A program made the translations under genes and the position numbers. From contig JAJEBY010000002.1 in NCBI GenBank assembly GCA_022822305.1, forward strand, positions 248,001 to 312,000: a stretch of DNA of 64,000 nucleotides. The letters are read 5' to 3'. The notes under the pieces are model-generated. The model was not told the DNA's origin. It searched no databases and was given only the letters and a program-made list of their open reading frames with translations. The stretch is from Anaerolineae bacterium. Its GTDB lineage: Bacteria > Chloroflexota > Anaerolineae > Aggregatilineales > Phototrophicaceae. Positions 8,808 to 15,559 of this stretch are shown here, piece by piece; position 1 is the first letter of the stretch; each line of letters starts with the position of its first letter.

Positions 8808-9953
8808 TCAAGCGGGAACGGCCGTCAGTGTGGACGCCCCGTCCAGCAATCGCATGGGTTCTTCGTAAGTCAGGGCAAATGTCTCGGCGACGGCGGGATG
8901 CGCGCAGTGTCCAGCATAGGTATTGAGTCCCAATCGAAGCGCTTGGTCACTTCGCAATGCAGCGCGCGCGCCCATGTCCGCGATCTTGAGCGCGAAGGGG
9001 AGGGTCGCGTTGGACAAAGCCAGGCTCGAGGTGCGCGGTACCGCGCCGGGCATATTCGCCACTCCATAGTGCAAGACGCCGTCTAATACAAACGTCGGCG
9101 CGCTATGCGTGGTGACACGCGTGGTTTCGACGCATCCGCCTTGATCCACCGCGACATCCACGATGATGCTACCTTCGGGCATCGTTGGCAACATATCTCG
9201 GGTCACAAGCATTGGCGCGCGGGCGCCCGTAATCAACACGGATCCGATCAGGCCGTCCGCGCTTCGAATTGACTCCGCGATGTTGTCGGCATTGGAATAC
9301 AAGGTAGTCAAGTTGCCGGCCAATACATTATCGAGAAACCGCAGTCGATCCAGATTGATATCGAGCAAGGTAACGCGGGCGCCCATGCCCAGCGCTATCT
9401 TGGCGGCGTTTGTTCCTACTGTACCCGCGCCGAGTATAACAATATGCGCCGCCGCAACACCGGGCACGCCACCCATTAGAACACCGCGCCCGCCTTCGTG
9501 CTTTTCCAGATAGCGGGAGACCAACTGCGCCGCCATTCGGCCCGCCACCTCACTCATCGGTTCTAACAAAGGCAGTCGCCCCAGCGAGTCTTGTACGGTT
9601 TCGTACGCGATGCCGGTGACTCCGCTGCGGAGCATGGCATGCGTGAGCGCTTCCTCGGCAGCCAGATGGAGATAGGTGAAGAGCACCAGATCATCATGCA
9701 AATGCGGCAGCTCGCTCTCTTGCGGCTCCTTGACTTTGATGATCATTTCAGCCCTTGACCACAAGTCGGCTGCCGAATCCAGGATTGCGGCGCCAGCAGT
9801 CACATACTCAGCGTCGTTGAAGCCGCTACCCGATCCAGCCCCGCTTTCCACAAAAGCGATATGTCCGCGATTGGTGAATTCATGCACACCGGCGGGCGGT
9901 ACCGAAACACGGTGTTCGTTGTCTTTGATTTCCTTCGGTATACCGATAATCAT
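8808..9953 (-). CDS. ald: Alanine dehydrogenase
   Basis: A 381-residue NAD-dependent enzyme interconverting alanine and pyruvate plus ammonium. It starts MIIGIPKEIKDNEHRVS, the classic N-terminus of the family, and carries the Rossmann segment VILGAGTVGTNAAKIALGMGA near residue 170. The active-site LVLFTYLHLA region and the C-terminal NMPGAVPRTSSLALSNATL are typical. The ATG at 9953 has GAGGAG seven bases upstream, which decides it over a TTG two codons earlier. No partner gene is adjacent. Confidence 0.95.
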   Translation of the reverse strand: MIIGIPKEIKDNEHRVSVPPAGVHEFTNRGHIAFVESGAGSGSGFNDAEYVTAGAAILDSAADLWSRAEMIIKVKEPQESELPHLHDDLVLFTYLHLAAEEALTHAMLRSGVTGIAYETVQDSLGRLPLLEPMSEVAGRMAAQLVSRYLEKHEGGRGVLMGGVPGVAAAHIVILGAGTVGTNAAKIALGMGARVTLLDINLDRLRFLDNVLAGNLTTLYSNADNIAESIRSADGLIGSVLITGARAPMLVTRDMLPTMPEGSIIVDVAVDQGGCVETTRVTTHSAPTFVLDGVLHYGVANMPGAVPRTSSLALSNATLPFALKIADMGARAALRSDQALRLGLNTYAGHCAHPAVAETFALTYEEPMRLLDGASTLTAVPA

Positions 9954-10085
9954 GCCCAATCTCCTCTGCGACCGCGACTAGAACATTGTACACGATGTAG
10001 GAATTCTTTCTATCGATTTAATACATTATGCACAACTCCGCGCTGTTCGATTGGAGTTCGCGACACCGAAGTCACGCCAAGGCGC

Positions 10086-10283
10086 ATGTCGCCAACTACC
10101 TTTGGCGAATCATATTCCTCGCTGCAATCAGCAAGAAAAGAATTCCGTGGTCTCACGACCCTGGGTGATGAATGGTCTGACGTACAAGTCGACATTGCTG
10201 TCAAGTTTGGCGGAGGAGCAAGCGGTGATTTTGCCGCATCGATTAGAAGAGACGCCAGGCATATCGGCAAGAACGGCGAATGA
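10086..10283 (+). pseudogene. Fragment resembling the trypsin-co-occurring domain (CU044_2847 family)
   Basis: A 65-residue frame from an ATG at 10086. A segment TFGESYSSLQSA, then EFRGL, then DVQVDIAVKFGGGASGDFAA matches from memory the order of the trypsin-co-occurring domain: TFEEAL...RGL...VEVEFGVKL...AG.I.A. The usual final strand (a VTLTW-like end) is missing, because the frame runs into unrelated residues and stops. No N-terminal strands (the acidic PLEDG-type start) are seen in any frame. It is either a decayed remnant or a minimal copy. No trypsin-like protease or effector gene is nearby. A profile search would decide. Confidence 0.35.
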
Positions 10284-10767
10284 GAGGATGGACGACCCGG
10301 CAAAAGCGTTGCGCGATTGACGTTCCTGCCCGCGTCAATTCCAGCGAAAACCTACGCATCGCTAGCAAGCGCCGATAAGGGAAACTCCATTTCGTTGCCC
10401 TTCGGACTCGATGATGTAATATAATGTTAGCAAATGGACGCGACAGTCCTCGGTGGTGCTAAAATCGCCGACAATGGATTCGTGACTGCCGTCGAGCCAT
10501 ATGTTTTCCATGCCAGGACGCTCGCATTGCTCTTAAGGTTGGTCTGCTAGTTCTTGATTCTAGGAATCGGTATTTCTGAATCATTTGACTGTCGTGTTAT
10601 TTTTGGCATACAGTATCCTAAAGGCGAGGCGTATTTCGCGTAATATTTCATCTCCGCGGCCATTCTTTTGCGACGCGGCGCGGTTAACGGAAGTCATATT
10701 TGTATACCTAACCGAGTTTGCATCCATTGCGTACTATTCATTGTTAAAGTCGAAAGGTAGACAAAAA
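10284..10767. other. Intergenic stretch without a recognisable gene
   Basis: No supported coding sequence. An imperfect hairpin (AAGGG at 10377-10381 with CCCTT at 10398-10402, extended by AAC/GTT after one mismatch) has no T-tract on either side. A TATAAT at 10420-10425 lacks a clear -35. An open frame runs through to the next gene from 10585, but its extra N-terminal part does not look like protein. Confidence 0.5.
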
Positions 10768-11850
10768 ATGAAGCGCTGGCATTATTTGACGTCATTATTG
10801 CTCGCTGGTTTATTTCTGCTAGTGGCGCCAGTCGTAGTTTCACAAGGCTCTCAGCGGCCGCGAAACCTCCGAATTGTTCGCGTAGACGCTGGCGGAAGCG
10901 AGGACCGGCTGGTCGCGCGTTGGGATCCCCCTGCGGGCGGCAGTGTAAATACCTACTGGTATCGTACAAGAACGCGGCGGTCCGGCGCCAAAAGCTGGGG
11001 TTCTTGGCCAGCTGATTATTCCGCAACGTCTTCAACAAGCGTCACGCTTGCGAAGCTTTTCAACGTCAGAGAAAGCATTGTGCGCGATTTTCAGATTCAA
11101 GTGGATGCTGGCGATCTCAATGCCGTTGCAACCGCCACAGCGCGCGAAGTGGCGGGATCTAAGCCGCTCAGAAATCCATTACAGACGCCGACGCCCATGC
11201 CGCCAACATTTACCTGTGAATTCTTGTCTAATGCTAATAGCGGCGTCAAGATTTCTTCGCCCGGTGATTTGGGCACTAATACGCAATGCAAGCGTATTGG
11301 AGCAGCGGGCATCGGCGTCGCCAGCGTGATTGAAGCCGGGATCATTGACGCGGTCGATGATTGGGGAACCGTCCAGCGCGCGCAAGTATGCTTCTCGCAT
11401 CAGCAAGGATCTTTTCTCTTCCTTGACGCAGCAACGTCTCCACGAACGCTGAGCCAACTCGAAGCCTACCTGAGCATGGGGATGATCTGCACGGATATTG
11501 ACCGACCGGGCTCGGTGGTGCTTGTGCCGTCAACGGAACCGGTCACTGAGTCGTCGCCTGTTGAAGTCATTCAACCCGAGGTTATCCAGGCGGACGTCGC
11601 TCAAGTTAACGAGCCTCAAGCCGAAGTATCGGTTGTCGAAGGCAGCGCTCTGAATGGATGTTGGATATGGACCAACTATGTATTGCGATTGCGCAGCGAA
11701 CCCGTAGACGGCGCAATTCTGACGTTGGTTCCTTACGATGTGGCATTGAGCCCAATCCGATACCGTGATGGGTGGTTCCAAGTCGAATGGTTTGGATCCA
11801 GCGGTTGGATCTCCGGCAATTTGGTGAGGACCGCGGGCCACTGCGCTTAG
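10768..11850 (+). CDS. Secreted protein with Fn3-like and SH3-like domains
   Basis: A 360-residue protein with a clear Sec signal: MKRWHYLTSLLLAGLFLL, then a cleavage-like VVSQGS. Residues from about 30 to 125 look like a fibronectin type III domain (PRNLRIVRVDAGG, LVARWDPP, VNTYWYR). A Thr/Pro linker (TPTPMPP) leads to a four-cysteine middle region of unknown fold. An acidic Pro/Glu/Val-rich spacer precedes a C-terminal SH3-like domain (YVLRLRSEPVDG, WFQVEWFGSSGWISGNLV). The ATG at 10768 is preceded by AAAGGTAG. It is probably exported and perhaps wall- or surface-associated; it has no enzymatic motif. The Fn3 and SH3 calls rest on pattern only. Confidence 0.7.
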   Translation: MKRWHYLTSLLLAGLFLLVAPVVVSQGSQRPRNLRIVRVDAGGSEDRLVARWDPPAGGSVNTYWYRTRTRRSGAKSWGSWPADYSATSSTSVTLAKLFNVRESIVRDFQIQVDAGDLNAVATATAREVAGSKPLRNPLQTPTPMPPTFTCEFLSNANSGVKISSPGDLGTNTQCKRIGAAGIGVASVIEAGIIDAVDDWGTVQRAQVCFSHQQGSFLFLDAATSPRTLSQLEAYLSMGMICTDIDRPGSVVLVPSTEPVTESSPVEVIQPEVIQADVAQVNEPQAEVSVVEGSALNGCWIWTNYVLRLRSEPVDGAILTLVPYDVALSPIRYRDGWFQVEWFGSSGWISGNLVRTAGHCA

Positions 11851-11943
11851 CTAGGCGAGCTGCTCGGGACTCCGTGCGCAAACACTGCTCGTCGTCTGTC
11901 TGAGCATGTCTTGCGCCAATTTGTGTCTCAGTTCACGCACGGC

Positions 11944-13035
11944 CTAGATAGTGAAGTGCTCGTAGTCGTTTTCGTCTGGCAATCCCCACACCGACCAAAA
12001 GTCGCCAGTTGCCGGACGCATGATGGCGGCGCCACAACTCTCCACGTCCATCGGCGGTTGCGGGCGAGTGCAGATCGCTACATCATCGCGCGTCAAAGCC
12101 ATCAAGTCATCAATATCGAGTGACTCCCGCTCAAGCAATTCCCGGGCGCGTTCCAATCGGCGATGCGAGCTCTCCGTTGATGCCTGCGGCCGATCGCGCG
12201 ACACACGCAAGTTTTCCTGAATCAGGCAATGGTTGGTATGAGCGATCGTATCTTCGCCGAGTTCACGCACATGCCGGGAAGTCGACATCGCTTCCACCTC
12301 GTAGCCGGCGCCATGGCGATCCATCAGCATGTAATTGTGGGCGCCCGCTAGCTTGGCCCCGATAATGCACGCCAAGGCGTCATCTATATTGTCTTGCTGC
12401 AGGATTTTGCGCACGACAAAGGGCCAGGTCACGCCGATTTGTCCATCAGTTGACATCAGATTGTTGATGCCGACGGTGATGCCCGCGCTGTTCATGCCGA
12501 TCATTCCCACGCAGCCGGTGATGGTGAAGGTAAGGAATTCCGGCCGCTCATCTGGTTTGCCGCGGATCAAGATGACATAGGGTGTGGCGGACGCGTGCAT
12601 ATCCCAGGTTTGTCCAAAATAGCCTTTGCCTTCGGCGCTGCGCTCGTTTGGCACCAGGAAGGCAGTGCAATTGTCAGACACCAGCGAGGGCGAATTTGCC
12701 GGAACGGCGGTATTTGCCACGTTGTAAACGACATCGATAAAATCCGTGAAGCCGTTGTTAATGACGAGCTCCGCCAGGCTCAGTCCGGTGGTGTCAGCCA
12801 TGCCCTGCAACTCTTCCATCAGATCCGGCGCATAGGCTTGATGTTCGGCCACGCAGGCTTCCGCCAGCGCCAGCACAGATTCGCGCGAGAGATTGTGGCC
12901 GGTCCAATTGGGATCCTGGCTGAGTTGGACGCGCTCCTCGGTGAACATATGAATCTCATCGCGGAAGCGAACGCCATGCGACCATCCCATCTCGTAGTGA
13001 CTGCCCGCAAGCTCAATGACGCGGATTCTATTCAT
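11944..13035 (-). CDS. C45-family peptidase / acyl-CoA:6-APA acyltransferase-like protein
   Basis: A 363-residue N-terminal nucleophile hydrolase relative. After an N-terminal domain (GSHYEMGWSHGVRFRDE) comes SDNCTAF with Cys123 as the expected autoprocessing nucleophile. Then follow GQTWDMH, TGCVGMIGMNSAGITVGIN and AHTNHCL, all typical of the penicillin acyltransferase (AAT) family and C45 peptidases. These enzymes self-cleave before the Cys and act on amide bonds of diverse small molecules; the natural substrate here is unknown. It lies 41 bases downstream of the VWA half of the chelatase gene on the same strand and may be co-transcribed. Confidence 0.88.
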   Translation of the reverse strand: MNRIRVIELAGSHYEMGWSHGVRFRDEIHMFTEERVQLSQDPNWTGHNLSRESVLALAEACVAEHQAYAPDLMEELQGMADTTGLSLAELVINNGFTDFIDVVYNVANTAVPANSPSLVSDNCTAFLVPNERSAEGKGYFGQTWDMHASATPYVILIRGKPDERPEFLTFTITGCVGMIGMNSAGITVGINNLMSTDGQIGVTWPFVVRKILQQDNIDDALACIIGAKLAGAHNYMLMDRHGAGYEVEAMSTSRHVRELGEDTIAHTNHCLIQENLRVSRDRPQASTESSHRRLERARELLERESLDIDDLMALTRDDVAICTRPQPPMDVESCGAAIMRPATGDFWSVWGLPDENDYEHFTI

Positions 13036-13076
13036 GGTTGGTTCCTAGTTCAATGTCTTTGAATGTTTCAATTGTG

Positions 13077-14051
13077 CTACATTTTGTCCATTTCCGCACG
13101 TACCGTGTCCAAAAGGTTGTCGGCGCGGATCTGCGCCAGCGTATAACAGGGACCGCCCATTTGGTCGGCCAAGCGCTGCGCCAATCCTTGATCGAAGGCG
13201 ACGTGCTCCATGTTGATGGTCACTGTCCGGATTTCGGCTTCCTTGATTTTTCGCGCGATGGAATGGGCTTCGTCTTGCGGCGAATAAGACTCGCTCATCG
13301 ATACATTGCCGGCGCCATCGGTCAGCAAGATCATCATCGGCATGACATCGGGATTGAGGTTTTTCTCTTTCATAACCGCTTCGTAGGTCAATAACAAACC
13401 TGCCGACAGCGGCGTCTTGCCGCCAACCGGAATATCCGACATCGCCTGCTTGGCCAGAACCACAGAATTAGTGGGCGGCAGCACCAGCGACGCTCGGTCT
13501 TTCTGGAACACAACCAGTCCGACGCGATCGCGGCGTTGATAAGCATCTGTCAGCAGCGACATGATCGCGCCCTTGGTTGCCTGCATGCGCTCCGATACCG
13601 CCATACTCCAGGAGGCGTCCACAGTGAACATAATCAGGTTGGCGGCTTTGCGAACGCGCACCTTTTCCTGCAAGTCAGTCTTGCGCAAGGCGTAGGCCAT
13701 GCCGGTTTCCTGCTTCTGGTCACCGCGCTCGACTTGGAAGGGCGCCGCGGCGCGCAAGGTGGCGTCAAAGGCGATATCGCGCGGCTTCTCGCCGGCTTGC
13801 TTGGCGCGGACATAGCGTCCGCGTTTACGATCAGTGCGCGTGGTGGAACGCCGACCGGACTGGCGGCGCGTCATGCGATCAAGCTGCGTGTTGAGCTTGC
13901 GCGTTTCAAATTCTGCTTTGGATTGAATCTGCTGTCCGCCCTCCCACCAGCGAGCATCTGACGAGGGGAAGACATCTTGAGGCGCGGCTTCGGTCTGGCC
14001 AAGTTCTTGTTCTTGCGGTTCGCCTTCGCCGCTTACAGTCTCACTTTTTTT
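13077..14051 (-). CDS. ChlD/BchD-like VWA domain, -1 frame continuation of the chelatase gene
   Basis: This frame has no convincing start of its own: it opens right at the A-run and holds a Gly/Glu/Gln-rich linker, then SDARWWEGGQQIQ and KAEFETRKLN, hallmarks of the ChlD/BchD medium chelatase subunit upstream of its VWA domain. The VWA domain is complete. The metal-ion-dependent adhesion site reads DASWS; the further ligands are a Thr in GGKTPLSAG and an Asp in LLTDGAGN. A -1 shift at 14045-14053 fuses it to the AAA+ half to give about 692 residues, the normal size of a ChlD-type protein. The first in-frame ATG (13874) would cut off the conserved linker, so independent translation is unlikely. 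Confidence 0.85.
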   Translation of the reverse strand, partial: KKSETVSGEGEPQEQELGQTEAAPQDVFPSSDARWWEGGQQIQSKAEFETRKLNTQLDRMTRRQSGRRSTTRTDRKRGRYVRAKQAGEKPRDIAFDATLRAAAPFQVERGDQKQETGMAYALRKTDLQEKVRVRKAANLIMFTVDASWSMAVSERMQATKGAIMSLLTDAYQRRDRVGLVVFQKDRASLVLPPTNSVVLAKQAMSDIPVGGKTPLSAGLLLTYEAVMKEKNLNPDVMPMMILLTDGAGNVSMSESYSPQDEAHSIARKIKEAEIRTVTINMEHVAFDQGLAQRLADQMGGPCYTLAQIRADNLLDTVRAEMDKM

Positions 14052-15154
14052 TTAGTCTGCGCCGCTTGCTCGTCGCTGTCTTCAGTGAACTCTCCCGCTT
14101 CTTCGCCTTCGCCGAATTCCTCGCGTTTCTCATCCACGGCGGCTTCCACAGAATTGAGATCCGCCTGAGCGTCGCTGAAGGGCCCGCGCTTGAGACGATG
14201 AGGGATGGTCAAGCGAATCGCCAAAGTAATATCGCGATCGTTGATGGCAGTTCGTCCTTCAAAGGCGGCGTGGGCGCGCGCAGCCTTGAGGATGACCAGA
14301 TCGGCGCGGTGACCATCAATGCGAAGGTCGCTGGAGATGCTGGCGATGATGCGCAGATCACTGGTGGTATGCGTGACCTGATCGATGATTTTGCGCGCAT
14401 CGGCAATACGATCGGAAAGATCTTGATCCACCGGATCCCATTCCGCCTTAAACGCCAAAGGGTCGTTCTCATAAGCGATGTGTCGCTCCAGGATGTCAAT
14501 GCGCTCGCTCGCTTCCTTGATGCCGGTCACATCAACCGAGAGCGCGAAGCGGTCCAGCAGCTGCGGACGCAAATCGCCTTCCTCCGGGTTCATGGTGCCG
14601 ACCAGGATAAAGCGCGCCGGATGGCTAAAACTGATGCCCTCGCGCTCAACAATGTTGACGCCCATGGCGGCGCTATCCAGCAGCAAATCGACGATGTGGT
14701 CGTCGAGTAGGTTAATCTCGTCGACGTATAGAATGCCGCGATTGGCGTTGGCCAGGACGCCGGTGTCAAAGTGACGCTCGCCAAACTGGATCGCTTTTTC
14801 TATGTCCAGCGTTCCAACGACGCGGTCTTCAGTTGCGCTCACCGGCAGATCGATGAAGCCGATGCGCCGAAGCGTCACCGGGATGTCTTCCGCCTCGACA
14901 TATTTGTCGCGCGCAAAATCGGACCAGGATTCCGGGCGCTTCGGATCGTCATTGAAGGGCGAATCCGAAATGACTTCAATCTCCGGCAAGAGCGCTGCCA
15001 GCGCGCGGGCAGCCGTCGACTTGCCGGTGCCGCGTTCGCCGCGAATCAAGACGCCGCCAATGCGCATATCGATCGCGTTGAGAATCAGCGCCAACTTCAT
15101 CATGTTTTGCCCGACAATGGCAGTAAATGGATAGACGGGAGGTCGATTGCTCAT
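14033..15154 (-). CDS. ChlI/BchI-like AAA+ ATPase (zero-frame product of the chelatase gene)
   Basis: A 373-residue AAA+ protein of the Mg/Co chelatase small-subunit type. Walker A is GERGTGKS (residues 39-46) and Walker B is ILYVDEINLL (141-150), followed by the ChlI sensor stretch LVGTMNPEEGDLRPQL and LLDRFALSVDV. The C-terminal lid has the HRADLVILKAARAHAAFEGR helix. It ends in an acidic linker (about residues 340-367) and then three lysines encoded by the A-run, three further codons and a TAA. Alone it equals a small chelatase subunit; with a -1 shift it continues into the VWA half. No large subunit (ChlH/CobN) or other chelatase gene is in the window, so magnesium versus cobalt cannot be decided. 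Confidence 0.9.
   Translation of the reverse strand: MSNRPPVYPFTAIVGQNMMKLALILNAIDMRIGGVLIRGERGTGKSTAARALAALLPEIEVISDSPFNDDPKRPESWSDFARDKYVEAEDIPVTLRRIGFIDLPVSATEDRVVGTLDIEKAIQFGERHFDTGVLANANRGILYVDEINLLDDHIVDLLLDSAAMGVNIVEREGISFSHPARFILVGTMNPEEGDLRPQLLDRFALSVDVTGIKEASERIDILERHIAYENDPLAFKAEWDPVDQDLSDRIADARKIIDQVTHTTSDLRIIASISSDLRIDGHRADLVILKAARAHAAFEGRTAINDRDITLAIRLTIPHRLKRGPFSDAQADLNSVEAAVDEKREEFGEGEEAGEFTEDSDEQAAQTKKKVRL
14045..14053 (-). promoter_or_regulatory. Putative -1 frameshift (slippery) site in the chelatase gene
   Basis: On the coding (minus) strand nine consecutive A follow ACT. The zero frame reads ACT AAA AAA AAA GTG and stops four codons after the run; the -1 frame reads AGT GAG and continues uninterrupted into the VWA domain. 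The run contains the classical heptamer A AAA AAA. A weak GCGG/CCGC hairpin lies just downstream. A single-base sequencing or assembly error in the homopolymer is the alternative. Confidence 0.6.
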
Positions 15155-15199
15155 GGAGGATTCGTCTTCCTATAGACATCGGCGTCAACTGAAACGGGC

Positions 15200-15228
15200 A
15201 TTATAGGGTACGCCAATGTCCCTGACAA
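15200..15228 (-). promoter_or_regulatory. Promoter of the chelatase gene
   Basis: On the minus strand TTGTCA (15223-15228) and a perfect TATAAT (15200-15205) are separated by exactly 17 bases, about 46 bases before the start codon at 15154. The -35 hexamer lies inside the perfect palindrome at 15222-15235, which could be an operator. Confidence 0.6.
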
Positions 15229-15280
15229 TTGTCAGATTTGGCCCTCGGACGAGGGCAAAGCGCGAGAGTTCGCGTACCCT
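15205..15280. repeat. Cloverleaf-like nested inverted repeat (76 bases)
   Basis: An outer 9-base inverted repeat (AGGGTACGC at 15205-15213 with GCGTACCCT at 15272-15280) encloses three perfect hairpins, each with a four-base loop: CTGAC/GTCAG (15222-15235), GCCCTC/GAGGGC (15241-15256) and CGCGA/TCGCG (15261-15274). The last shares three bases with the outer stem, leaving at least six outer pairs when all helices form. It lacks tRNA T-loop and D-loop consensus. It overlaps the chelatase promoter. Whether it acts as RNA or DNA is unknown. Confidence 0.65.
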
Positions 15281-15314
15281 GAATTATCTTAGTATTTCCA
15301 AGTGAGTTATACAG

Positions 15315-15433
15315 CTTCTGCCGAATAAACCAAGTTCAACGTTGAGTCTCCTTTCCCTGATGGTTCAGGAGAATGAACTTGTCCCCGTGAAGCGGCAGAG
15401 CCAGGGTAGCGCTAGCCGCAGATGCGGCAGAAG
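15315..15433. ncRNA. Candidate multibranch structured element
   Basis: Closing stem CTTCTGCCG (15315-15323) with CGGCAGAAG (15425-15433), nine perfect pairs. Inside, CAAGTTCA (15331-15338) pairs with TGAACTTG (15374-15381) and encloses a small hairpin CCTGA-TGGT-TCAGG (15356-15360 and 15365-15369). A second arm pairs GCGGC (15392-15396) with GCCGC (15415-15419). Together this is a three-way junction of about 119 bases. The strand is undecided. No B12, TPP, SAM, SRP, tmRNA or RNase P consensus was recognised, and no T-tract follows. Confidence 0.45.
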
Positions 15434-15559
15434 ACAGACGAAATAGGGACTCAATCGGCGCCATCAAGTATTGGCGGCGCGAGCGAAAACCGGTTGTGCG
15501 TCACGACGACTAACTTCGGCTCAGGATGACGGCGTATAGCGTCGGATGTTGCTGGCGCT

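Noticed and set aside
10377..10402. Terminator hairpin
   Set aside because: The stem has a mismatch and no T-tract follows on either strand.
10585..10767. N-terminal extension of the secreted SH3 protein
   Set aside because: The ATG at 10768 has a ribosome binding site and starts a textbook signal peptide; the upstream part would place the signal inside the chain.
13077..13874. VWA gene as an independent gene starting at 13874
   Set aside because: The conserved SDARWWEGGQQ linker lies upstream of that ATG in the same frame, so the frame really begins at the A-run inside the AAA+ gene.
15205..15280. tRNA gene
   Set aside because: Size and cloverleaf topology fit, but all three loops have four bases, and there is no T-loop GTTC-type consensus, D-loop GG or anticodon loop on either strand.
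15155..15559. Cobalamin riboswitch ahead of the chelatase gene
   Set aside because: No B12-box or other conserved riboswitch core was found on the minus strand, and the predicted transcript starts downstream of the structured elements.
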